Source of the DNA: Apium graveolens
Taxonomy: Eukaryota > Streptophyta > Magnoliopsida > Apiales > Apiaceae
Direction: 5' to 3'
NCBI RefSeq assembly: GCF_009905375.1
Contig: NC_133649.1
Span: 220,995,380-221,059,379 of the forward strand
DNA length: 64,000 bases
Every line of letters starts with the position of its first letter. Positions within the stretch are counted from its first letter, which is position 1. Positions 23,701 through 34,169 of the stretch are shown piece by piece. The notes under the pieces were generated by a model. That model saw nothing but the letters and a program-made list of their open reading frames with translations. It was not told the origin of the DNA and did not search any database. A program made the translations under genes and the position numbers.

Positions 23701-24154
23701 ATCATCCCCACTAATCTCTTTGATTAGCTTTTAATTATTTGGCTAATGACCGCTGATCTGTTATACGGTTCGCTTAACTTTCGTTTTCATTTATCGTTTG
23801 AGGGATCATACCCGGGATCTTATTACTTAGGTTCCCTTAACCTTTCTCAATACATTATATTCCTTTTTATGATCCTCTATTAAAATCCTTGAATTTAAAT
23901 CCTTTTTATCCTGTTACCTTATACTCAATTCTTTCGATATCTGGTGGATTTTCGGGAAAAATCAAAAGGTTCAAATTTGGATTCCGACGATCTTTACATA
24001 CACTTATATATCATATAAAGTACCAATAAAATCTCAGAATATCCATAAAAGAACCCCTACATAGTGTGGCATGAACAGTTTTCTTATTCAGCAATATCAG
24101 CAAAAACACTATTCATAAGGGTTACAAAAAGTTCAAAATTTTGGGGTTATTACA

Positions 24155-24167
24155 GTCTCCCCTCCTT
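24155..24167 (-). promoter_or_regulatory. Element D: polypurine tract
   Basis: The minus strand reads AAGGAGGGGAGAC immediately before the TGTAATAACC start of the 3' LTR. Confidence 0.88.
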
Positions 24168-24187
24168 CAAAGGATTCCGTCCCGGAA

Positions 24188-25336
24188 TCAAATAGAAAAC
24201 AAATGGGGGTACTTTTCTAGCATTGCGCTCTCTAGTTCCCAAGTTGATTCTTCCACATTATGATTCTGCCATAGCACTCTGACTAGCTTGATCACTTTGT
24301 TCCGAAGCACCTGCTCCTTCTTATCCATAATCTTTACTGGTTTCTCCACGTAAGTCAGATCTGGTTGCATGTCCACATGCTCGTACTCCACTATGTGTCT
24401 GGCATCCCGATGGTACTTCCTTAGCATTGACACATGGAATACATTATGAACTTGTTGTAGGTTCGGGGGTAAGGCTAGCTCGTAAGCCAACTTCTGAATC
24501 CGTCTTAGTATCTCAAAAGGTCCAATGTATTTTGGGCTTAGTTTTCCTTTCTTTCCAAATCTCATTAACCCCTTCCAAGGGGATACTTTTAGTAGTACTA
24601 AGTCCCCTACTCCATACTCCTTGTCCTTTCGGGCTAAGTCTGCATATTTCTTCTGTTTGTCTTGGGCTGCTACCAGCCGTCCTCTGATGAGATCCACTAT
24701 GTCTTTGGTCCTTTGGACCACTTCGGCTCCGAGCATCTTCCGCTCTCCTACTTCATCCCAGTATAAGGGAGATCGACACCTTCTTCCGTACAGGGCCTCA
24801 TAAGGCGGCATTCTGATGCTAGCATGAAAGCTATTGTTATAAGAAAATTCGATCAACGGCAAGTGATCATCCCAACTTCCTTTAAAGTCTATTGCACAGA
24901 CTCTCAACATATCCTCTAGTGTCTGGATGGGCCTTTCACTCTGCCCATCCGTCTGGGGATGGTAAGCGGTACTCATATTTACCTTGGTCCCCGCACATTC
25001 TTGAAAGCTCCTCCAAAATCTGGAGTTGAACCTGGGGTCTCGGTCTGAGACAATGGACGCTGGGACTCCATGTCACGTCACTATTTCCTTAAGGTAAATG
25101 TCCACCAGTCTATCGACTGTGTATCTCTCATTGATAGGAATGAAATGAGCTGACTTTGTCAGTCGGTCTATAATCACCCATATGGCATCATGGTTGGCTT
25201 TCGTCCTTGGTAAACCGACGACAAAATCCATGGCTATCTATTCCCATTTCCATTCGGGAATCTCCAGGGGTCGTAAGAGTCCACTGGGTCTCTGGTGCTC
25301 TGCCTTTACTCTTTGGCAAGTCAAACATTTGCTTAC
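24188..25336 (-). pseudogene. pol: Element D: integrase with chromodomain-like C-terminus
   Basis: The frame continues from RNase H through a zinc-binding finger ([12 protein letters not shown]), catalytic core ([17 protein letters not shown], then SER in [10 protein letters not shown] with the Glu at residue 14 of the 24976-24188 frame) and C-terminal domain ([31 protein letters not shown]). The last 50 residues ([20 protein letters not shown], then [12 protein letters not shown]) resemble the chromodomain-like module of Tekay/Del integrases, thought to direct insertion to heterochromatin. Stops at 25337, 25238 and 25073 interrupt the first half. The last 262 codons are open. Insertion of D into another Tekay LTR fits heterochromatin targeting. 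Confidence 0.85.
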
Positions 25337-26884
25337 CTATTCTGCTACGTCCCTCTTCATGTTGGGCCACCAGTAATATTCCTTCAAATCCCTATACTTC
25401 TTGGTGCTTCCCGGGTGGATGAAATATCTTGAACTATGGCTTTCATCCAAAATCTCATCTTTAAGCTCTTGAACATTCGGAACCCAAATCCGGTAGGAGT
25501 ACCTCATTATCCCTTTATCATCTTTCTCAGTATGGATCTCTTCTCCAGTCATTGACTCTCTGCCTTCATTCATTATTTTCTCTTGGCACAATCTGATCTT
25601 TTCCAATAACTCTGGCTGCATTGAGATCTCAAACAGCTTTTCAGTTCCGGTTCCGGTTACCTTTACTTCTATTTCCATCGTCTCGAAATCCTTTATCAAT
25701 TCTTCCGAAGTCATTATCACTCTAAGTCTTTCCTTTCTACTAAGGGCATCAGCCACCACATTGGCTTTCCCCGGATGATAGAGAATCTCACAATCATAGT
25801 CCTTGATTAGCTCTAACCATCTCCTCTGGCGCATGTTGAGCTCTTTCTGCGTAAATATGTACTTGAGGCTTTTATGGTCTGTGAAAATCTCGCACTTCTC
25901 TCCATACAAGTAGTGCCTCCAAATTTTTAGGGCAAAAACTATTGCTGCGAGCTCAAGGTCATGAGTAGGATATCTAATCTCGTATTCCTTCAGTTGTCTC
26001 GATGCATACGCAATCACTTTACCGTGCTGCATAAGCACACACCCTAATCCTTTGTGCGACGCGTCACTATATATCACAAAATCTCCTTTTTCGTTTGGCA
26101 ATGCCAACACCGGGGCCGTTACCAACCTTTTCTTTAATTCCTGAAAACTGTTCTCGCATTTCTTCGTCCACTCAAACTTCTCTGTCTTACGAGTAAGTCG
26201 TGTCAAAGGGGCTGCGATCTTCGCAAAGTCCTGTACAAATCTACGATAGTAGCCGGCCCATCCTATGAAACTCCTTACCTCTGTGGGTGTGGTTGGCCTT
26301 TCCCAATTTGAGACCGCCTCTATCTTGGAGGGGTCGACCAATACTCCTTCTTTATTGATCACATGTCCTAGAAATTGTACTTCATTCCGCCAAAATTCAC
26401 ACTTCGAGAATTTGGCATATAACTGTTCCTCTCTGAGTATTCCTAGAGCTATCCTCAAATGCTCTGCATGTTCTGCCTCAGTCCTTGAGTAGATTAAAAT
26501 ATCATCGATAAAAACTATCACACACTTGTCCAAGTACTTCTTAAATACTCTGTTCATTAAATCCATGAAAGCCGTTGGGGCGTTGGTTAATCCAAAGGAC
26601 ATTACCAAGAACTCATAGTGCCCATACCTGGTACGGAACGCTGTCTTGGGAATATCTTCGGGTTTAATCTTTAGTTGGTGATATCCAGTTCTCAGGTCAA
26701 TCTTGGAAAAATAAACAGCATCCTTTAGCTGGTCGAACAGATCGTCTATTCTAGGTAACGGGTACCTGTTCTTTATGGTTAGCTTGTTCAACTCTCGATA
26801 GTCGATGCACAGCCTCATGCTCCCATCCTTCTTCTTAACAAATAACACTGGTGCTCCCCACGGAGACACACTGGGTCTTATCAT
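25337..26884 (-). pseudogene. pol: Element D: reverse transcriptase and RNase H
   Basis: This is a 515-residue open block within a broken polyprotein. The RT palm has Asp63 ([10 protein letters not shown]) and the F-I-D-D motif with Asp127 and Asp128 in place of the usual Y/F-V/L/I-D-D. RNase H follows with Asp274 (YSDASHKG), Glu311 (LELAA) and Asp336 (FTDHKSL), so the visible catalytic residues are intact. It would copy element RNA to cDNA in the particle. A stop at 26888-26890 cuts it from protease, and another at 25337 cuts it from integrase. Best conserved protein of the element. Confidence 0.9.
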
Positions 26885-26887
26885 ACC

Positions 26888-27511
26888 CTAATCCAAAAGT
26901 TCCTGCAATTGGGTAGCTAATTCCTTCATTTCTAATGGGGCTAACCGGTAAGGTGCTTTTGAAACTGGCGCCGTCCCTGGGGCCAAATCAATAGCAAATT
27001 CAATCACTCTATCGGGTGGTAATCCCGGAAGGTCTTGTGGGAATACGTCTTCAAATTCGTTGACTATCAGAATATCTTGTAAGTTGGGCACCTTCTTCTG
27101 CGTGTCCACCACATAGGCTAGGTAAGCCTCATTTCCTTTTCGTAACATCCTTCTAGCCTGGGCCATAGTCAAAAATTTCTGCGTCTGCCTCTTTCCTCTA
27201 AATATGACTTCTTTCTTTCCTGGGATATTTAACTTAACTTTCTTCCCCTTACAGTCTATCTGAGCATTATTGCTAGATAGCCAGTCCATTCCTAAAATTA
27301 CATCAAACTCCCCTAATTTAAAAGGAATCAGATCAACACTAAAAGATTGTTCCCCTATGCCTAACTCACAGGCGGGGTGAATCTGGTTAACAGGAATAAT
27401 TTCATGATTGGCTATTTCTACTTGTAAGGGTTCTATCAAGGATTCAGCCTTCAGTCTTAATTTACGCGCAAGGTCCTTTGATATAAAAGATTTAGTTGCT
27501 CCCGAATTAAA
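26888..27511 (-). pseudogene. pol: Element D: aspartic protease
   Basis: The domain starts right after a stop at 27512 and reads FNSGATKSFI. The first residue of the usual D-S-G catalytic triad is Asn, so the active site is lost. The following 183-residue frame contains the protease body (ILGMDWLSSNNAQIDCKGK) and the linker to RT (IEFAIDLAPGTAPVSKAPYR). Both the stop and the Asp-to-Asn change would abolish polyprotein processing. Confidence 0.8.
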
Positions 27512-28895
27512 TTAAATGTTTGCACTGACTGAATTTAGAGAAAGGGTACCTGCTATCACATCTGAGTCTTTCATAGCATCCTGGACTGTCATGTTGAAAG
27601 TCCTCGCAGCAGGTTGCTTATTGGAGGCAGCCCTGCTGGCTCCTGAAGCTGCTGGTTTGTTCATTGGGCATTCCTTCTTCCAATGACCCGGGCATCCACA
27701 CTGATGACAAGTGGTGGTTGGAATGACGGCAGGGGCTGACGAAGGGCATTTGTGGGAATAGTGGCCCACCTGCCCACACTTAAAGTAGGTTACTTCTTTC
27801 CCTTACATTCCCCAGAATGCATCCTTCCACAAGTGTTACAGGCTGGCAATGGGGGTCGAGACTGGTTGGAATAGGACATTCTTGACTTCTGACCGCTCTG
27901 GCTCACATTCACACTCATTGGCCGCTTAAACCCAGTGTTCTTTCCCGGTAGGGACACTGCTCCTCGATTAAATCTAGTTGGGAAGCTCCTTCCTGCGGAA
28001 CCTCCACCCAGGCTCATGCTTTTCCTCTTTATTCCCTTCTTCTCTATTTCCTTCCGCATCTGTTCACTTCCAGCTTCTACAATTGTTGCCTTTTCCACCA
28101 GAGTGGCATAATCAGTAAGCTCAAGGATTGCCACCCTATTCTGAATCCACGGTTTCAGTCCCTGCTGAAATCTTCTAGCTTTCTTTTCCTTGGTGCTCAC
28201 AAATTTCGGCACAAACCTTGATAACTCAGTAAATTTCGCTTTGTACTCTGCTACAGATAAGTTATTCGGCTTTAGCTCCAAGAACTTGAGCTCCATCTGG
28301 TTTTCCATAAACCTCGGGAAATATTTTCCCAGAAATAACTGACTGAATCTCTCCCAGGTTATAATAGCATCTGTCTCCATGTTTTTCTTGGCCTCCCACC
28401 AGTAGTTAGCCTCTCCTTTCAGAAGGTAGGTAGCACATACAGTCTTCTGTGCCTCATCGATACTCAGAATCTCAAAGGATTTCTCCATTTCCTTTAACCA
28501 TGCTCTTGCTTCAACTGGGTCGGCTGATCCGTGGAACTCAGGGGGCTTAAGGGACTTAAAAGCCCTGAAAGAGTTTGCCACGGCATTGCTATTTCCTTGA
28601 GGGGGTGGGTTGGGTTGACGTTCCAAGTTCTGCCTTAGTAGTTGCATGAACTGGCCCATGGGATCCATGCCTGGGTTGGTATTGGTTGCTCAACCTCAGT
28701 TTCTCCTTCCTCAACCTCTATCTCGAATCCCTCAACATCATATGTTTCCTCCTCCTCTTCATACAGGGAGTCATCCTATTCAACATAATCCTCGTCTTCC
28801 TCTTCACTGTGTTCCTGGTTCCTATCGTCCTGGTTATGGCTTCCCTGGTCCTCAGATCCAGGGTTCGCCCTAGTTCCAATCTTTCTTGGCGGCAT
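27512..28895 (-). pseudogene. gag: Element D: gag with CCHC zinc knuckles
   Basis: The probable start is ATG at 28895 (MPPRKIGTRANPG), followed by an acidic N-terminus with a stop near 28780 and a one-base frame change before the long frame 28668-27790. That frame carries the Retrotrans_gag capsid region (DPVEARAWLKEME, YWWEAKK, FSQLFLGKYFP). A one-base loss near 27795 shifts into the frame 27769-27512, which has knuckles CGQVGHYSHKC and CHQCGCPGHWKKEC. Gag packages the RNA. Three separate lesions make it defective. Confidence 0.85.
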
Positions 28896-29320
28896 GATAC
28901 TGATAATAAAAAAATTATTGGGAAAAATCAACGTTAGGTCACAATCATACTCAACATTGTGCCTTGCACAGCTCTATAATGGGGAGAATGTATCTCGCAA
29001 TTCTATTATTTTATGACAGTTCTAATAAGAAGTGCAGTAATAATAATGATAAAAACAGTGATCTCGTCACTAAGGAACTGAACTGAAAGGAAACAAATAT
29101 ATACATAATGCGAGAAATACATAGTTTGATCTGGTTAAAAGTACAACAGTGCTACAGCCATCTGTCCCAAAAGTGATACACAAGAGTCTATCTGTCTAGT
29201 CAGAAAAAGGGATGCTATATACAAGTCAACTATCCCGGAAAATTGGCTCTTACTAAGGCCTCGACTAACTAGACAACTAGACTATCCCATCGTCAGTCCT
29301 GAATCACACACTGGAGCGGG
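28896..29320 (-). other. Element D: spacer between leader ORF and gag
   Basis: About 425 bases without an open frame of interest; it is AT-richer than the leader ORF. I see no further motif. Confidence 0.5.
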
Positions 29321-29965
29321 TTAGCTCCCATACCCTTTCCATCGCACGACGGAAGATATAGTCGGTCTGCCGCCCGGAGATCCTACCATGCCTGTCCCCC
29401 TAGAGCGATCTGAGTCTCGCTCGGGACGTGACTCTATCCCCGTCAGCTCCCTCCTCAAGGATCGGGGTATAGCAGCCCTAGTCTCATAAGCTTGGGTACG
29501 CCTACCCGCTCTCTCTGAATCCAACTCCCTCCTGGACTCATCCAGCCGGGCCTCAGCAACAGCCACTCGGGTCCTCAGTACATCCTGAACATAGCCGTGG
29601 GCTAACAAAGACTGCCTATGGACAGGGTCAAGAGGTGGTGAATCTGGAGCCGCTGGGGGTGCCTCCTCGGTCTGCCTAGGCTCGGAAGTATGGGTCTCTG
29701 AGCTGTCATCATATGGGCTCCAGGATAGTGGTGGAGGGGTAGGAGCTCTGACCACCGGGAGTGTGGGTAAAGGGGTACCAGTGTACACTACCATAGCTCC
29801 GACACGCTCCTCAGCCACTGGGACCTCATCCGGGTCCTCCTCATCTGAAATAGCAACAACCTCTGTCTCTGACTCCTCTGAGGGGTCCTCCTCATCCTCC
29901 TCCATCTCAGGCTCCTCCTGATCCTCGGCATCTAGCAGTGCCTCATCATGTTCACGCTCGAACAT
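29321..29965 (-). CDS. Element D: acidic, proline-rich leader ORF upstream of gag
   Basis: A 214-residue frame opens at 29965, about 200 bases after the primer site, and ends about 425 bases before gag. Residues 1-60 are strongly acidic (EEPEMEEDEEDPSEESETE), residues 65-115 are rich in Pro and Ser, and residues 115-200 are Arg-rich and probably helical (RVAVAEARLDESRRELDSER). A stop lies upstream in frame, so the ATG is well placed. It is sense-oriented and uninterrupted, although every other D coding block has lesions. I recognise no domain. It could be an extra protein of this family or a chance ORF in a GC-richer leader. Element C has a decayed acidic segment at the same place. Confidence 0.45.
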   Translation of the reverse strand: MFEREHDEALLDAEDQEEPEMEEDEEDPSEESETEVVAISDEEDPDEVPVAEERVGAMVVYTGTPLPTLPVVRAPTPPPLSWSPYDDSSETHTSEPRQTEEAPPAAPDSPPLDPVHRQSLLAHGYVQDVLRTRVAVAEARLDESRRELDSERAGRRTQAYETRAAIPRSLRRELTGIESRPERDSDRSRGTGMVGSPGGRPTISSVVRWKGYGS

Positions 29966-30161
29966 CTCAGGGTCCCCTATCTCATGTGCCTACACATTAA
30001 ACGAGCTAAGTTACTATCATGATACTTATAAGGGTTCCCGTAAGGGTTTTAACTGTCAGCGCTACTTTAAGTAGTCCGACCATGAACTTGGCAAGAGTTC
30101 TTATTATCTTTGTGAGTTTATTATTACATCGCCGCATCATCTCTGAGGTTTATAACGCTTA

Positions 30162-30173
30162 GCTCTGATACCA
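30162..30173 (-). promoter_or_regulatory. Element D: primer binding site (initiator tRNA-Met)
   Basis: The minus strand reads TGGTATCAGAGC four bases inside the 5' LTR, the same priming as in C, B and F. Confidence 0.92.
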
Positions 30174-30432
30174 ATTCTGTAACACCCCCAGATTCGGGGT
30201 CGGGAATCCGGGTCGTCACGGTCTTTCTTTCCACAATATCACTTCACTTAATTAATAATAAATAACCTTATGCTATGACCCCACACTAACACACACCACA
30301 ACCCGTTATAGTCTCAGAGATGAAATTGAAATAAGTACAAGTCCTTGAATCCACAATTTAAAAGTTATTACAACCCAAAATGATTACTTGATAAATTTAC
30401 AGTTAATTGCCATTATCTGCCACAAGTTATAA

Positions 30433-30573
30433 TTATACAATATTTGGTTCCCAAAAGTAGAATGCCTGATCTACCAATAGATCTACCTCTGCAGCTATAG
30501 TAGCTACAACATCAACGGGAAGACGCGGGACGCTTCCCACGCGCTTGTGTTGGGTCTGCTTGAGTCTGGCCAT
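30433..30573 (-). CDS. Small ORF with histone H3 tail-like start (D, 5' LTR copy)
   Basis: This partner of the 18949-19089 frame is also 46 residues and open. The Arg equivalent to H3 Arg8 is His here (CGC to CAC), and one Ala is Thr; the Ala-Arg, Lys-Gln-Thr and the second Lys remain. The 5' LTR copy is the one that would be transcribed into the element RNA. It aligns with the C frame at 11276, which shares Arg and Lys at the equivalents of H3 R2 and K4. Confidence 0.35.
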   Translation of the reverse strand: MARLKQTQHKRVGSVPRLPVDVVATIAAEVDLLVDQAFYFWEPNIV

Positions 30574-30637
30574 CTTTCCTAACTGTTGTTGTGTGATGAA
30601 GAAATGAAGCAAGAGTGAGCATTACAGCTCGCAAGAT

Positions 30638-30652
30638 AATATATAGTGTAAA
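30638..30652 (-). promoter_or_regulatory. Element D: putative TATA box in 5' LTR
   Basis: The minus strand reads ACTATATATTATC about 70 bases before the small ORF start. Transcription from there would give a short leader, then the small ORF, then the primer site. Motif evidence only. Confidence 0.4.
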
Positions 30653-33600
30653 CAATAATGCAAGTATCTAAATGGATAACTTACTAGAATCCTTTATCAA
30701 GTGTAAGGTAATGACTTACTGGATATAAGTTTTAAGGAAGATGAAGTTACCATTTACTTCATTATACTTATACCATTTTAGAAATCTACTTGAACTATTA
30801 TTGTTCAAAGTATAATAAGTTTCAACAGGTCATCCCATAGATGAGACCACAAGCTAAGACTTGAATAGATTCAATCTTTGAAATATTTTTTTTTTAGGAA
30901 ATGAAGTTACGAGATACTTCATTCAATGGAAACACCATTACAACTGTTTGACCCTGTCAATGCTTCGGCAACCACCCATTCGCAGCCTTTCAATCGAAAA
31001 GCTACGGGTAGTGTTGCAGAATTATCCAACTGGATGATGAACTCATTACGGGAGTTTGTCGCGCCAGGAAGACCACTTACGATGATCAGTCGCAGTAGTA
31101 CAACCCCACCATTTTCTACATGTAGAGGAGAACCTGTCGGATTTACTTGTCAACCGAACACTGGACTCCTAAGGAATGGACCGTCTTAGCGGAACTTCCA
31201 GGCCATTTGGGTCAATATTATTAGGCTGGGCCGACGCCACTCAACCACTTACGCCACTCCTAGTTCAGATGAAATCCATGACTCTGAAACGTAAAGCTCG
31301 TCCCCACTTTCCCCAAGTAGAAACTTGTTGATACGGCTCCACCAAGAAGTCGTATCTAGTTGGAAAGGAAAACTCACCGATATTTCCCAGGCGATGCCTG
31401 TTAATGGATTAACTTGTTCCAAGAATTTTACTTCCCGAGTATTGGGTAAGTAATCAAAAACTCTTTTATCAAGACAGCAACCTTGTTGCGAATATAAAAC
31501 ATACCACAGAGCCGGATCCCTCAGGTTTTGAGCGAATATTTAAATCCCCTTTGGAAGGAAGATCTTAAATAAATAAAAATGAGTTTTTTTGGGATCCGCT
31601 CTAACTTTTAAAAATCATTTTGAAGGCTTGCAAACATTTTTAAGGATGTTTGGAGTAATGCTGATTTAATAAAATAAATCATTCCCAATATATTAGAAAA
31701 TATCTGAATATTATTATTTAAATAATATTCCCATAAAGAATAATCTTTATAAAAATAATTGAAGTAGAAGTTGTAAAACTTATACTTGAAATGAATCTTA
31801 AATAACCAAAGATGTACTTATACGAAAGTAATATCTTTATTTGAATAATCAAAAGTAAGTTTGATTATCGACACATTATTCTTTAATAAAAATAAAGAAT
31901 ATTATTTAGTGAATAATCGGAGTCATAAGTCCTCGAAGGAATATTCAAAATAATATTCATTAATAAAATAAACGGAATCATAAGCCCTCGAATGAATATT
32001 CAAAATAATATTCAATAATAATATAAAGTTATCGAATAAACCTTATTCGATTCATAGTTTTGAAAACTATTCATATATATATATAAATATATATATTATA
32101 CTCGGGAGCCTCGACTCCCGGTTTTAGAAAAAGTTCACCTTTGGGTCCCCTATACTAAGGGTATATGTCAATTACCGCTTATCTCTAGCATATGTATTAT
32201 CAACTGAATCAACAGATATATGTGTCAAGAATACGAAACAGGCATGCATATATACCATATCACATGCTACAATATATCGCAAGAATTTGCTAAATAACCA
32301 TTATGCATCTATCACAAGATAATGCATGTACAAATGTATACATCACAATAACAGTATAACGGGTAGAAAACTTGCCTGAGCGACTGGGGGTTATAAATGG
32401 CTTGGGACGAGTCTGGTAACCTATAAACAACATATAAGTTGGAATTAAACCAAAGTCACTTATCAATCTATACTTTAACCAATTTAGACTCTAACGCTTG
32501 CTTTGCGCTTACTGATTCTCTTAAGTCGCTCGAGTACCCTCGGCTCCACCATTTTTAATAAATTAACCATTACGAGTTTTAAGGCGATTCTTTCGCGAGT
32601 GTCTTACCAACTGCCTAATACACTTTACATAATTGTTTTATACTCCAATTAGTCCTTTTTGGTCTTTAACCTATGTTTCAAAGTAAGGCGAGGGGTAATG
32701 ATTCGTTCGCGAAACGTCGTTACTTAAAACGACCGGTTCTCCTAAACCATTAATCGGAATCAAACGAACTACATATCAAAACAAAGCTCGTAACATGAAC
32801 TATCTAACCATGGCAATGGTCAAAACGTAACAATGAGTTCACGGGTCCTAATGTTAAGAACAAAAACAGCCTAAAGTAAATCGGACATTACGACGGCTAT
32901 GTTTACGCGATTTCCCAAATTTAAACCACTCCAAATCAACCCACAATCAATCCACAATCACAAACCAATCAAAATTCCATCCATAACTCACCATAACAGC
33001 CCCAACAACTCCATATTATCAATTTATACTATTCTTAAACTTGCATTTAAACTACACTTAAGTTCATTAATCAACGATCCAAGAACTACCACTCCAAAAA
33101 CTTCACAAAATCAACTAATCTCTACATTTACAACTAGCAAGCCTCTCATGAATTATAACAACAAAACTAAACCTAATTACTCAAATAAAGTTAGGGTTTG
33201 GAGGGGTTATACCTTCCTTGGAGAGTGGAGAATCAAGTGAATAGCTTGGAATCACCCTTAAAGTCCTTATCCAAGCTTAATCTAAACAAAACTTCAAGAA
33301 CAACAAATTTAGTTCTTGAAAAACACTATTCACCATCTTCTTCCATGATTTTTAGGAAGAGATTGTGAATGATTTAGGAGCTCAAACTTATAGGATATCC
33401 ATAACTATGCATAAGGAGTCTTAGATAATTACCTTGCAATTTAACAAAGCTTGGAACTAGGTTTTTTATTTTTCTTTCTTTGGAAAAGAAGAAAAGCCGA
33501 GAGCTTGATGAAGAATGGGGAGAAAATTTTGTGTTTTTGGTGAAAATGAATTGTTGGCTTGGTTGGTTGACATTTTGATTTGTTTTGTTACCTTTTTACC

Positions 33601-34169
33601 ATGGTAATTTTTTGTGTGGTTCTAATTCAACCAACAACACACTTGCTTGGTCATGCTTATGTCACCATGTGATGTCACCCTCCCTCCTTTGTCCTCTTCT
33701 CATTGGTTTGATGACATTATCCCCACTAATCTCTTTGATTAGCTTTTAATTATTTGGCTAATGACCGTTGATATGTTTTACGGTTCGCTGAACTTTCATG
33801 TTCGTTTATCGTTTGAGGGATCATACCCGGGATCTTATTACTTAGGTTCCTTTAACCTTTTTCAATACATTATATTCCTTTTTATGATCCTCTATTAAAA
33901 TCCTTGAATTTAAATCCTTTTTATCCTGTTACCTTATACTCAATTCTTTCGATATCTGGTGGATTTTCGGGAAAAATCAAAAGGTTCAAATTTGGATTCT
34001 GACGATCTTTACATACACTTATATATCATATAGAGTACCAATAAAATCTCAGAATATCCATAAAAGAACCCCTACATAGTGTGGCATGAACAGTTTTCTT
34101 ATTCAGCAATATCAGCAAAAACACTATTCATAAGGGTTACAAAAAGTTCAAAATTTTGGGGTTATTACA

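Larger units (their letters stand above)
18694..24154 (-). repeat. Element D: 3' LTR (interrupted by solo LTR E)
   Basis: On the plus strand it starts TGTAACACCCCCAGATCC and ends TTGGGGTTATTACA. Its 5461 bases shrink to about 3997 after removing E and one duplication, matching the 3992-bp partner. It contains the two-unit 56-bp array, an AT microsatellite near 22050 and two ORFs discussed separately. Confidence 0.92.
18694..34169 (-). mobile_element. Element D: Tekay-type Ty3/gypsy chromovirus inserted in LTR of C
   Basis: D is a complete minus-strand element with two LTRs (30178-34169 as 5' LTR, 18694-24154 as 3' LTR), primer site, leader ORF, gag, protease, RT/RNase H, integrase with a chromodomain-like C-terminus and polypurine tract. 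It is flanked by the exact duplication AAACC. Domain order with integrase after RNase H gives Ty3/gypsy, and the C-terminal motif plus 4-kb LTRs give the Tekay/Del chromovirus clade. The two LTRs show only about a dozen differences in their first 600 bases, so D is clearly younger than C. Several stops and one frameshift disable it. Confidence 0.93.
30178..34169 (-). repeat. Element D: 5' LTR, 3992 bp
   Basis: On the plus strand it runs from TGTAACACCCCC to GGGGTTATTACA and is uninterrupted. It carries the small ORF, the TATA-like box, a two-unit 56-bp repeat (31905-32020) and an antisense ORF (32899-33240). A roughly 500-bp block near 30925-31430 aligns poorly with the corresponding part of the C LTR. 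Confidence 0.93.

Noticed and set aside
28646..28937. Plus-strand Pro/Leu-rich ORFs opposite gag of D
   Set aside because: They are the antisense of the acidic gag N-terminus, whose minus-strand frame from 28895 fits the element better.
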